Assembly: GCF_011355085.1 (NCBI RefSeq)
Contig: NZ_VXCP01000049.1
Coordinates: 1 to 49,035 of the forward strand
Length of the DNA stretch: 49,035 nucleotides
Direction: 5' to 3'
Origin: Pseudomonas akapageensis
GTDB lineage: Bacteria; Pseudomonadota; Gammaproteobacteria; Pseudomonadales; Pseudomonadaceae
Both the position numbers and the translations under genes were made by a program. Of the stretch, positions 16,976-24,668 are shown piece by piece. Under the pieces are notes generated by a model. It worked only from the letters and a program-made list of their open reading frames with translations. It made no database searches and was not told the origin of the DNA. Every line of letters begins with the position of its first letter. The first letter of the stretch is position 1.

Positions 16976-17986
16976 TCAGCGCCGCTTGGCGCCCATCCGG
17001 CAGGCGATCTCGAAGGCCTGGCGCATGGCGCCGAGGTTGGCCTTGCCCTGCCCTGCGATGTCGAAGGCCGTTCCATGGGCCGGCGTGGTGATCGGGATCG
17101 GCAGGCCGCCCTGCACTGTCACCCCTCGAGAAAAGCCCATCAGCTTGATCGCGATCTGGCCCTGGTCGTGGTACATGGTCACCACCGCATCGAAAGCCCG
17201 GGTGTCGCCCTGGACCTTGAGAAAGATGGTGTCGGCCGGATAGGGGCCATCGGCCGCGATGCCCAGTTCGCGTGCGTGCTCGATGGCCGGGCCGATGACG
17301 TCGAGCTCTTCGCGACCGAAACTGCCGTTGTCGCCGTTGTGCGGGTTCAACCCACAAACGCCGATACGCGGCGAGCTCAGGCCGCTGCGCTTAAGTTCGT
17401 TGTCGATCAACTGGATGGCTTCGAGCACCCGCTGATGGGTGATCATGGCCGGTACCTCGGCCAGGGCCACATGGGAAGTTGCTCGGGAGGTCCATAGATC
17501 ATCGAGCACGTTGAACTCACAGAACGGCCCGTGGAAATCCAGGTATTCGGCGAACCAGTGCAGCTCATCGCTGTGGGCCATACCGGCCATGTGCAGCGAG
17601 GTCTTGTTCAACGGGCCAAAGATCAGTGCGTCAGTCTGCCCATCGGCGGTCAGGCGCAGGGCTTTTTCCAGTGTGTCGAGGCTGTAGCGCCCGCCGATCA
17701 CACTGGCTTCGCTGCGCGGGAACTCCCCTTGGGCCTGGCCGCGGAAATTGAAGAGCAACGGCACGTCGTCGTTGAAATCCAGTTCATCGAGGCTGTGGAC
17801 GATGCGATAGGGAAACTCGCAACCCGCGATCTGCATGCCACGGCGCGTTTCGACTTCATCGGCGATCAGCACGAAGCGGGCCTTGCTGCGCACATCCGCT
17901 TCAGCCAACAGGCGCGCGATCAGTTCCGGGCCGATACCGGCTGGATCGCCAAGCACCAGGGCAATACGGGGAATAACAGTCGTCAT
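16976..17986 (-). CDS. PdxA-like dehydrogenase with altered substrate pocket
   Basis: 336 residues of the PdxA family (NAD-dependent, metal-dependent oxidative decarboxylase). Conserved features: GDPAGIGPE at the N-terminus and metal ligands His172 (ATSH), His216 (CGLNPH) and His273 (MYHDQG), plus Lys281. Compared with E. coli PdxA as I recall it, the residues contacting the phosphorylated substrate are replaced: the GHTE motif reads DELH (140-143), Asn283 becomes Thr290 and Arg292 becomes Ile299. No DUF1537-type kinase is nearby, unlike PdxA2 loci. A non-phosphorylated substrate, as for TphB of terephthalate degradation, is therefore likely. The start overlaps the amidohydrolase stop by 4 bases. 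Probably not vitamin B6 synthesis. Confidence 0.85.
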   Translation of the reverse strand: MTTVIPRIALVLGDPAGIGPELIARLLAEADVRSKARFVLIADEVETRRGMQIAGCEFPYRIVHSLDELDFNDDVPLLFNFRGQAQGEFPRSEASVIGGRYSLDTLEKALRLTADGQTDALIFGPLNKTSLHMAGMAHSDELHWFAEYLDFHGPFCEFNVLDDLWTSRATSHVALAEVPAMITHQRVLEAIQLIDNELKRSGLSSPRIGVCGLNPHNGDNGSFGREELDVIGPAIEHARELGIAADGPYPADTIFLKVQGDTRAFDAVVTMYHDQGQIAIKLMGFSRGVTVQGGLPIPITTPAHGTAFDIAGQGKANLGAMRQAFEIACRMGAKRR

Positions 17987-18945
17987 GCAAGTGACCTCCT
18001 ATCAAAGGACGCATCCGTGAGGCGGATCTCGTCGGGAATCGTGCGGTAAATTCGCCGGGCATTGCCGCAAAACAGTTGAGCCTGCTGCTCATACGGCAGG
18101 TCGGCGACGATCTGCTTGAAACCGCCATAAATGTCATCGAACGAACCACACAGGCTGTCGACCGGAAAATTGCTGGCAAACATCGCGCGGTCGGTGCCGA
18201 ACAGCTCGATGCACTGGCGCACGATCCAGGCGTTGTCCGTGACCGTCCAGCGCTTGCCGGCCTGGCCGATGCCGGAAATTTTCACGGCAACGTTCGGGCA
18301 TTCGGCAAAACGCTCCATCGCCGCGCACCAGGCGCGCAAGGCTTCCGGGCTTCGGTCCGAGGGCAAGCCGGCATGGTTGAGAATGATCCGGGTATTGGGG
18401 AAGTCCTGCGCCAGGCGCTCGGCTTCCGGCAGGTTCCACCAGGGCGTCTGCAGATCGAAATGCAGCCCGTGCCGTTCCAGCTGCGCATAACCACGGCGCC
18501 AGCGCTCGTCGCTCATCAAACTGCGGCGGCGCCCCACCTCCAGCGGATCGATAGGGCCACCGGGCTTGTGGCGAACGCTGCGTACCCGCGCGAAACCGGC
18601 CTGGGCCGCCAGCACTTCAATCGCGTCGTCGGCATCCAGCCAGGCCTGGGCGACCACGGCGTTGGGCAGGCCATAACGCGCGGCCAGCTGATGAATGAAA
18701 CGGGTTTCGCCAATGGGGTCGGTGGGGTCCCACTCAGTCTCCACATAGACGCTTTCCACGACGCGGTGCTGGCCGGTGTCGGCGCTGTAGTCCTGGGGAA
18801 AGTAGCGCCGCTTGATCGCCGAGTAATCGCCATAGCGAAAGGGGATGTTGGCACCCTCCTCCAGCCACGGATGGAAATTATTCTGCGGGTCCCAGAAATG
18901 ATGATGCGCATCGACGATCGGGCCGTCGTAGAGGTTGTCAGGCAT
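17983..18945 (-). CDS. Amidohydrolase-family (COG3618-like) lactonase candidate
   Basis: 320 residues, TIM-barrel amidohydrolase 2 family. HxH metal motif at His14/His16 in VDAHHHFWDP, Glu69 in YVETEW, and His191 in LNHAGLPSD. The position usually occupied by a catalytic Asp (FGSDWPV type) reads FASNFPVD, with Asn259; this may be a subgroup feature. Relatives hydrolyse lactones such as L-rhamnono- and L-fuconolactone or 2-pyrone-4,6-dicarboxylate. It overlaps the MFS gene by 8 bases and the PdxA-like gene by 4, so the three are translationally coupled and should share one pathway. The ATG at 18945 is preceded by AGGAG. Confidence 0.85.
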   Translation of the reverse strand: MPDNLYDGPIVDAHHHFWDPQNNFHPWLEEGANIPFRYGDYSAIKRRYFPQDYSADTGQHRVVESVYVETEWDPTDPIGETRFIHQLAARYGLPNAVVAQAWLDADDAIEVLAAQAGFARVRSVRHKPGGPIDPLEVGRRRSLMSDERWRRGYAQLERHGLHFDLQTPWWNLPEAERLAQDFPNTRIILNHAGLPSDRSPEALRAWCAAMERFAECPNVAVKISGIGQAGKRWTVTDNAWIVRQCIELFGTDRAMFASNFPVDSLCGSFDDIYGGFKQIVADLPYEQQAQLFCGNARRIYRTIPDEIRLTDASFDRRSLA

Positions 18946-20269
18946 GGTTCTCACGCTCCTTGATCGGGTCCAGGGCAATCAGCAAGGTGCCGAGAATGAA
19001 CACACCCGAGCAGAGCGCGAAGAAGCCGAGCACCCCGCCATAGCCGCCGAAGTACTGCAGGATCACACCGACCAGAATCGGCACGGCAATGCCACCCACG
19101 CTACCGGCCATGTTCATCACGCCTCCGACCAGGCCGACGCGAGACGGGGCGGCCAGCAGTGCCGGAAAACTCCAGTACAGGCTGCCCCACATCAGGAAGA
19201 ACGCGGTCATGGCCAGCAGGGCCACGGCGGCGTGCGGGTCCTGCAGGGTCGGCAGCAGCATAAAGGCCACCAGGGCGACGATGCCCGAGACGCTCAACAG
19301 TCCCTTGGCCGCCAGGCCCCGGCGCATGCCCTTGCGAATCAGGGTGTCGCACAAAAAGCCGCCGCAGATCGACCCCAGCGCACCGCTGATGAAGATCACG
19401 AAGGTCGCGGCGCCAATGCCCTTGATGTCGAAGCCCCTGGCATTGGCCAGATAACTCGGCCCCCAGGTCAGCAAGCCGAAGAACACCATGGCCCAACTGG
19501 CACGCCCCAGCAGGATCCCGGCCAGCGACCGTCTGGCGATGCCCAGCCCCTTGACCGGCACTTTGGCCGCTGCAGCCGCCGAGGTGGCTCGGCCTGCATT
19601 GATCTTGTCCAGCTCGCGTTCATTGACCCCCGGGTGCCTGGCCGGGTCGTCACGCAGGTAGTACCAGGCCAGCCCGGTCATGGCCAGGGTGACGATACCG
19701 GCGACAAAAAATGCAATGCGCCAGGAGCCGAGCACGGCGATCAGGTAGGCAATGATCAAACCGCCCAATGCGATGCCGACAGGGCTGCCGCAGTCCATCA
19801 GCACTGCCCCGCGGCTGCGCTCACTCGGCGCCAGCCAAAGCGAATTGAGCTTGCCGCCAGAGGGAAACAAGGGCGCTTCAGCGGCGCCCAGGGCAACCCT
19901 GGCCAGCAACAACGAAGCACCGCCGGTGGCGAATGCCGCCAGGGTCTGAAAGGCGCCCCACAAACCGGTGGACCAACTGATGACGCGGCGCGGACCGTAG
20001 CGATCGATCAGCCAGCCGCCCGGGATCTGCAGCAAGGCATAGGCCCAGAAGAAGCTGCTGAGTATCAGCCCCTGCAGACTGGGCGTTAGTTGGAACTCGC
20101 CGGCAATGGTCGGCATGGCAATCGACAGCGAAACCCGGTCGATCAGGTTGATCACGGTCAAGGCAAACACGATAGCGAAGATCCGCCAACGAACTCGGCT
20201 TGCGCGTACCGTCGTTGGCGTGGCAATCGGCGCCGCCGACTCCGTGCGCAGGGCATTGGAATGAGCCAT
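18938..20269 (-). CDS. MFS transporter, anion:cation symporter family (second)
   Basis: 443 residues with about 12 membrane segments. The TM1 mark VINLIDRVSLSIAMP and the TM2 region SSFFWAYALLQIPGGWLIDRYG are typical of ACS-family hexuronate/glucarate-type carriers. A basic, disordered N-terminus (about 25 residues) precedes TM1. It heads the operon with the lactonase-like and PdxA-like genes and is divergent from tctC. Its substrate is presumably the compound those enzymes act on. The ATG at 20269 has AGGTCAG upstream; an earlier in-frame start at 20347 would run through the operator region. Confidence 0.88.
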   Translation of the reverse strand: MAHSNALRTESAAPIATPTTVRASRVRWRIFAIVFALTVINLIDRVSLSIAMPTIAGEFQLTPSLQGLILSSFFWAYALLQIPGGWLIDRYGPRRVISWSTGLWGAFQTLAAFATGGASLLLARVALGAAEAPLFPSGGKLNSLWLAPSERSRGAVLMDCGSPVGIALGGLIIAYLIAVLGSWRIAFFVAGIVTLAMTGLAWYYLRDDPARHPGVNERELDKINAGRATSAAAAAKVPVKGLGIARRSLAGILLGRASWAMVFFGLLTWGPSYLANARGFDIKGIGAATFVIFISGALGSICGGFLCDTLIRKGMRRGLAAKGLLSVSGIVALVAFMLLPTLQDPHAAVALLAMTAFFLMWGSLYWSFPALLAAPSRVGLVGGVMNMAGSVGGIAVPILVGVILQYFGGYGGVLGFFALCSGVFILGTLLIALDPIKERENHA

Positions 20270-20366
20270 GGAACTGACCTCTGATTTATCGTTCTTGTAG
20301 TCAAGGCAGTCGGAGATCCGGGCTTGTGCCTCCGACCTATGGGGCAACTATACCCAGCTCCTTGAT

Positions 20367-20450
20367 ATAACCGTCTAATCAAACCTCTTCATACGCCTAT
20401 CACCCGTGGTTATCGGAGAACTGAATCGAGCACGAATAACCTGGGGTTAT
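20367..20450. promoter_or_regulatory. Divergent promoter region with palindromic operator candidates
   Basis: Contains ATAACC-TGG-GGTTAT, a perfect 6-3-6 palindrome at 20436-20450, ATCACC-CGT-GGTTAT with one mismatch at 20399-20413 (37 bases away centre to centre), and a half site ATAACC at 20367-20372. The region sits between the divergent MFS operon and tctC. A matching site occurs at 16737-16751 in front of the other MFS operon. A truncated copy of the left end of the large repeat (CTCGTTCCCACAC) lies just beyond, at 20487. Confidence 0.6.
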
Positions 20451-20538
20451 CGGTGTATGTAATATTTTGACTAGACACGTATCGCTCTCGTTCCCACACT
20501 CGACCCCACCATAACAAGCATAAAAAGAGGTAGGTCCC

Positions 20539-21549
20539 ATGCGAAACGTCTACGGGCGTCGTCTGACGCATCTGTTCGCCGCTTGCACTTTGTTCTGCGC
20601 GAGCGCCCTCCCCGCCCTGGCCGCCTGGCAGCCGGACAAGAATGTCGAGATCCTCGTCGCTGGCGGCCCTGGCGGCGGTACTGATCAGCTGGGGCGCCTT
20701 ATCCAGTCGATCATCACCCAGCACAACCTGCTCAACGTCAGCACTGTGGTCATGAACAAGGGTGGGGGCAATGGCGCCGAAGCTTTCCTCGACATGAAGC
20801 TGACCCAGGGCGATGCCGAACGCCTGGTCATCGGTACCAACAACGTCTACCTGCTGCCTCTGGTGGCCAAGCTGGGCTATCAATGGTCGGACCTCACTCC
20901 GGTTGCCGCCGTGGCCGAAGATGACTTCATTCTCTGGACCTACCAGGATGCGCCCTGGAAAGACGCCAAGTCTTATTACGAGGCGGTCAAGGCCGATGCC
21001 TCGAACATGCGCATGGGCGGCAGCCAGTCCAAGGATGTCGACCAGACCCTGACCCTGCTGCTGAACCAGACTACCGGCAGCAAGCTGGTCTACATCCCTT
21101 TCAAGAGCGGCAGCGAAGCGGCGATTCAACTGGCCGGCAAGCACATCACCTCCAACGTCAATAACCCCAGCGAAAGCCTCAGTCAATGGAAAGGCAACCA
21201 ACTGCAGCCGCTCTGCGTGTTCAGTCGTGAACGCATGGCCTACCCGGAAAAAGTCACCGCAGACAAATCCTGGGCCGATATCCCCACCTGCAAGGAGCAA
21301 GGCCTGGGCGTGGAGCAGTATCGTTTCCCGCGCACCGTGTTCATGCCGGGCGGTGTCAGCGATGAGCAGCGAGCCTTTTATGTCGAGCTGATGCGCAAGG
21401 TCAGCCAGACCCCGGAGTTCAAGGAATACCTCACGCGCAATGCGCTGGTGCCGACCTTCCTTGAAGGCAAGGACCTGGTCACCTACATCGAGAAAGACTC
21501 GGCCCGGGTCACACCGGTGTTCACCGAGGCGGGCTGGCTGCGCAAGTGA
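20539..21549 (+). CDS. Tripartite tricarboxylate transporter substrate-binding protein (TctC/Bug family)
   Basis: 336 residues with a signal peptide ending ALPALA. The mature N-terminus WQPDKNVEILVAGGPGGGTD carries the TctC beta-strand and glycine-rich loop that binds a carboxylate. It is the periplasmic receptor of a TTT secondary transporter whose small (TctB) and large (TctA) membrane subunits follow. Ligands of this family are di- and tricarboxylates or aromatic acids; the actual one is unknown. GAGGTAGG precedes the ATG. A perfect GC stem-loop follows the gene, as expected where the binding protein must outnumber the membrane subunits. Confidence 0.92.
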   Translation: MRNVYGRRLTHLFAACTLFCASALPALAAWQPDKNVEILVAGGPGGGTDQLGRLIQSIITQHNLLNVSTVVMNKGGGNGAEAFLDMKLTQGDAERLVIGTNNVYLLPLVAKLGYQWSDLTPVAAVAEDDFILWTYQDAPWKDAKSYYEAVKADASNMRMGGSQSKDVDQTLTLLLNQTTGSKLVYIPFKSGSEAAIQLAGKHITSNVNNPSESLSQWKGNQLQPLCVFSRERMAYPEKVTADKSWADIPTCKEQGLGVEQYRFPRTVFMPGGVSDEQRAFYVELMRKVSQTPEFKEYLTRNALVPTFLEGKDLVTYIEKDSARVTPVFTEAGWLRK

Positions 21550-21557
21550 TTCCGACA

Positions 21558-21577
21558 GGGCGCCCGCCCGGGCGCCC
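21558..21577 (+). promoter_or_regulatory. GC-rich stem-loop between tctC and tctB genes
   Basis: GGGCGCCCG and CGGGCGCCC are perfect complements separated by 2 bases, within the 46-base gap after the binding-protein gene. No T-run follows, so it probably protects the upstream mRNA end or attenuates expression of the membrane subunits. Confidence 0.55.
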
Positions 21578-21595
21578 GACACCCGAGGGTTGAAC

Positions 21596-22123
21596 ATGTC
21601 TACTTCCACATCCGCGCTGGTCGGCACCCGCTGGGTCGAGCTTGGCCTGGCGCTGTTCACCGCAGCCCTGGGCGGCGTCGTCATGTATGGCAGCGCGAGC
21701 AGTGGCATCGGCTGGGACGACGCCGGTCCCCAGGCCGGCTATTTCCCCTTCTACATCGGCCTGCTGATGAGCGCCGCCAGCCTTACCACCGTCCTGATCA
21801 CATTCCTGCAATGGCGCAGGCTGAGCGAAGCCTTCGTCAGCCGGGAGGCCTTCAACCGGGTCCTGAAGGTGTTCGTGCCGATTGTGCTGTTCGTCGCGAG
21901 CATGCCCTTGATCGGCCTGTACCTGGCCTCGGCCGGGTTCATTGCCTGGTTCATGTGGCGTGATCGCCAGCGTCCCCAACCCTACGGCTGGATGACCATC
22001 GTCGCCGTTGCCGGCGGCGCGGCCCTGGCCAGCTACCTGATCTTTGCGCTGTGGTTCAAGGTGCCGCTCGATGCCGGCCCCCTGGGCGACCTGGCAGCCC
22101 TGGCCCGGAGAATGCTGAAATGA
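21596..22123 (+). CDS. Tripartite tricarboxylate transporter small membrane subunit (TctB family)
   Basis: 175 residues with four predicted membrane segments (about 14-34, 50-70, 93-113, 130-155). The segment after TM1, GPQAGYFPFYIGLLM, is the TctB hallmark. It pairs with the large TctA subunit, which overlaps its stop codon by 4 bases (ATGA). Start at 21596 with GAGGG nine bases upstream; the longer frame reads back into tctC. Confidence 0.88.
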   Translation: MSTSTSALVGTRWVELGLALFTAALGGVVMYGSASSGIGWDDAGPQAGYFPFYIGLLMSAASLTTVLITFLQWRRLSEAFVSREAFNRVLKVFVPIVLFVASMPLIGLYLASAGFIAWFMWRDRQRPQPYGWMTIVAVAGGAALASYLIFALWFKVPLDAGPLGDLAALARRMLK

Positions 22124-23643
22124 CTGAATTCGATTCGCTGATGCAGGGCATGAGTCTGATCATGACCCCGGGCCATATCGGCCTGATGGTGATCGGCGTG
22201 CTGCTGGGCATCCTGGTCGGCGTGCTGCCGGGCCTCGGCGCACCCAACGGCGTTGCCCTGCTCTTGCCCCTGACCTTCACCATGTCGCCGGTGTCGGCGA
22301 TCATCCTGCTCTCGTGCATGTATTGGGGGGCGTTGTTCGGCGGTTCGATCACCTCGATCCTGTTCAACATACCCGGAGAGCCGTCGTCGGTGGCCACCAC
22401 CTTCGACGGCTACCCCATGGCGCGCCAGGGCAAGGCCGCCGAGGCCCTCACTGCCGCCTTCACCTCTGCCCTGCTCGGTGCGCTGGTAGGCGTGTTGCTG
22501 CTGACTTTTCTGTCCAGCCGCATCGCCGCCTTTGCCATGGAGTTCAGCTCGCCGGAGTTCTTCGCGGTCTATCTGCTGGCGTTCTGTACTTTTATCGGCA
22601 TGAGCAAGAATCCGCCGCTGAAAACCGTGGTGTCGATGATGATCGGCTTCGCCATGGCCGCGATCGGCATGGACACCGTGTCCGGTGACTTGCGCCTGAC
22701 CTTCGACCAGCCCTGGCTGCTCTCGGGCATGAGCTTCGAGGTCGCGGTGATCGGGCTGTTCGGGATTGGCGAGATTCTCTGCACGGTCGAGGAAGGCCTG
22801 GTGTTCCGCGGCGAACACGTCAAGATCACGCCGATGGTGATCCTGCGCACCTGGAAAAAGATGCCGCGCTACTGGCTGACCTGGCTGCGCAGTACCCTGG
22901 TCGGTTGCTGGATGGGCATCACCCCGGGTGGCCCGACTGCCGCCTCGTTCATGAGCTACAGCCTGGCGCGGCGCTTTTCGAAGAACCGCGAGAACTTCGG
23001 CAAGGGTGAACTCGAAGGGGTGATCGCCCCGGAAACCGCCGACCACTCGGCCGGCACCAGTGCCCTGCTGCCGATGCTGACGCTGGGTATTCCGGGTTCG
23101 GCCACCGCCGCGGTGATGCTCGGCGGCTTGATGATCTGGGGCCTGCACCCAGGGCCCACACTGTTCACCGAACAGCACGATTTTGTCTGGGGCCTGATCG
23201 CCAGCATGTACCTGGGCAACGTCGTCAGCCTGATCGTGGTCCTGGCCACCGTGCCGCTGTTCGCTTCGATCCTGCGCATACCCTTCTCGATCATCGCCCC
23301 GATCATCATCATGGTCTGCGCCATCGGTGCCTACTCGGTGCACAACTCGATGTTCGACGTCGGCATGATGCTGGTGTTCGGCGCCCTGGGCTACCTGTTC
23401 AAGAAGCTCGGTTACCCGATCGCCCCGCTGGTGCTGGCGGCCGTGCTCGGCGACAAGGCCGAAGATGCGTTCCGCCAGTCGATGCTGTTCTCCAACGGCG
23501 AGCTGGGCATCTTCTGGTCCAACCCACTGGTGGGCGGGCTGACCACCGCTGCATTGCTGATGCTGTTCTGGCCCTTGATCGCACGCGGCATCAAGGCCCT
23601 GGGCAACCTCAAAGGAGCTCGCGTGCAACGCGCGGCGCCATGA
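22120..23643 (+). CDS. Tripartite tricarboxylate transporter large membrane subunit (TctA family)
   Basis: 507 residues, very hydrophobic, about 11-12 membrane segments. The TctA signature GVLPGLGAPNGVALLLPLTF occurs near residues 34-53, with a second pseudo-repeat copy around GITPGGPTAASFMSY and a conserved GIPGSATAAVMLGGLM. It forms the translocation path of the TTT transporter and works with the upstream periplasmic and small subunits. ATGA overlap with the TctB gene. A terminator follows. Confidence 0.92.
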   Translation: MTEFDSLMQGMSLIMTPGHIGLMVIGVLLGILVGVLPGLGAPNGVALLLPLTFTMSPVSAIILLSCMYWGALFGGSITSILFNIPGEPSSVATTFDGYPMARQGKAAEALTAAFTSALLGALVGVLLLTFLSSRIAAFAMEFSSPEFFAVYLLAFCTFIGMSKNPPLKTVVSMMIGFAMAAIGMDTVSGDLRLTFDQPWLLSGMSFEVAVIGLFGIGEILCTVEEGLVFRGEHVKITPMVILRTWKKMPRYWLTWLRSTLVGCWMGITPGGPTAASFMSYSLARRFSKNRENFGKGELEGVIAPETADHSAGTSALLPMLTLGIPGSATAAVMLGGLMIWGLHPGPTLFTEQHDFVWGLIASMYLGNVVSLIVVLATVPLFASILRIPFSIIAPIIIMVCAIGAYSVHNSMFDVGMMLVFGALGYLFKKLGYPIAPLVLAAVLGDKAEDAFRQSMLFSNGELGIFWSNPLVGGLTTAALLMLFWPLIARGIKALGNLKGARVQRAAP

Positions 23644-23661
23644 AGCTGTAGTATCTTTTGG

Positions 23662-23696
23662 CAAGCCGGGCCGCGTAAGGTCCGGTTTGCTTTTTT
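23662..23696 (+). terminator. Rho-independent terminator after the TctA gene
   Basis: CAAGCCGGGCC (23662-23672) pairs with GGTCCGGTTTG (23679-23689), including two G-U pairs in RNA, around GCGTAA, followed by a T6 run. It separates the transporter operon from the LysR gene, which then needs its own promoter or read-through. Confidence 0.8.
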
Positions 23697-23713
23697 CTCG
23701 TAGAGCCCTGCCC

Positions 23714-24655
23714 ATGTCGCGTATCCCGGAAGCCAGCCTGATCCACAGCCGCCTGCGCCTGCGCCAACTGCGCCTGATGCTGACCCTCAAGGAGTTCGGT
23801 TCGTTGCGCCGGGCTGCCGACGAGATCGGCATGACGCAACCGGCGGCCACCAAAATGCTCCATGAGGCGGAGAGCCTGCTCGGCGTCGAGTTGTTCGAAC
23901 GGCTGCCACGCGGCATGCGTGCCACGCCCTTTGGCGAGACCGTGATCTATTACGCACGGATGGTCTTTTCCGAGTTGTCGGGGATGCGTGAAGAACTGGT
24001 TGCGCTGGAGTCCGGCAACCTTGGACGAGTTACCGTCGGCGCCATTCCGGCGCTGGCGTCGGGACTGTTGACGCGCACCATTGCGACCTTGAAAAAGAGC
24101 CATCCGCGCTTGTCCATGAGCATTCAGGTCGACACCAGTGACGTCCTGGTCCAGGCCCTGCAACAGGATCAGCTGGATGTGGTGCTTGGACGCATTCCAA
24201 CCGGTGCGCGGTCTGACGACCTGCTGTTCGACAGCCTCGGCGAGGAAGAACTCTGTGTGATCGCCGGGGCACAGAACCCCTTCGCCAAAGCAAAATCCCT
24301 GAGCTGGGACGAGCTGCAAGGGATGACCTGGGTCTTGCAGCAGCACCCCAGCCCCATGCGCGCTATCGTCAACCAGGCCTTCCACAATGCCCGGGTCGAT
24401 ATCCCCAGCAGCGTCGTGGAAACCACCTCGATCATGACCCTGCTCTCGCTGCTGCAGCAGACTGACATGATCGGCGTGACCCCTCGCTCGGTGGTTGCCG
24501 ATTACCCGGGCAAACATCTGTTGGTGGAATTGCCGGTGGTTTTCGAGCCGCGCCTGCCACCCTACGGCCTGATCACGCGTCGGCACCGGATCGACTCGTC
24601 AGCCATGCAGGCCTTCATGAATGCGGTGAAGGCCGAACAGCTGACGACGACATGA
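23714..24655 (+). CDS. LysR-family transcriptional regulator
   Basis: 313 residues. Winged helix at about 16-75 (LTLKEFGSLRRAADEIGMTQ then PAATKMLHEAESLLGVELFER) and a periplasmic-binding-like ligand domain from about 100 to the end. It follows tctCBA on the same strand, which is the usual place for the regulator of a TTT/Bug locus. It is the best candidate to bind the T-N11-A-like palindromes at 20399-20450 and 16737-16751, since LysR operators have that length and symmetry. The start at 23714 follows the terminator closely; a TTG at 23687 would lie inside it. Confidence 0.9.
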   Translation: MSRIPEASLIHSRLRLRQLRLMLTLKEFGSLRRAADEIGMTQPAATKMLHEAESLLGVELFERLPRGMRATPFGETVIYYARMVFSELSGMREELVALESGNLGRVTVGAIPALASGLLTRTIATLKKSHPRLSMSIQVDTSDVLVQALQQDQLDVVLGRIPTGARSDDLLFDSLGEEELCVIAGAQNPFAKAKSLSWDELQGMTWVLQQHPSPMRAIVNQAFHNARVDIPSSVVETTSIMTLLSLLQQTDMIGVTPRSVVADYPGKHLLVELPVVFEPRLPPYGLITRRHRIDSSAMQAFMNAVKAEQLTTT

Positions 24656-24668
24656 TGTAGCCAACGTC

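Noticed and set aside
16976..17986. Vitamin B6 biosynthesis gene pdxA
   Set aside because: The substrate-contact motif differs and the gene is coupled to an amidohydrolase and a carboxylate transporter, not to ksgA/surA as the true pdxA usually is.
22033..23925. A 630-codon minus-strand frame across the tctA-type gene
   Set aside because: Antisense shadow; low-complexity Gln/His/Gly/Arg composition, while the plus strand encodes an unambiguous TctA protein and the start of a LysR gene.
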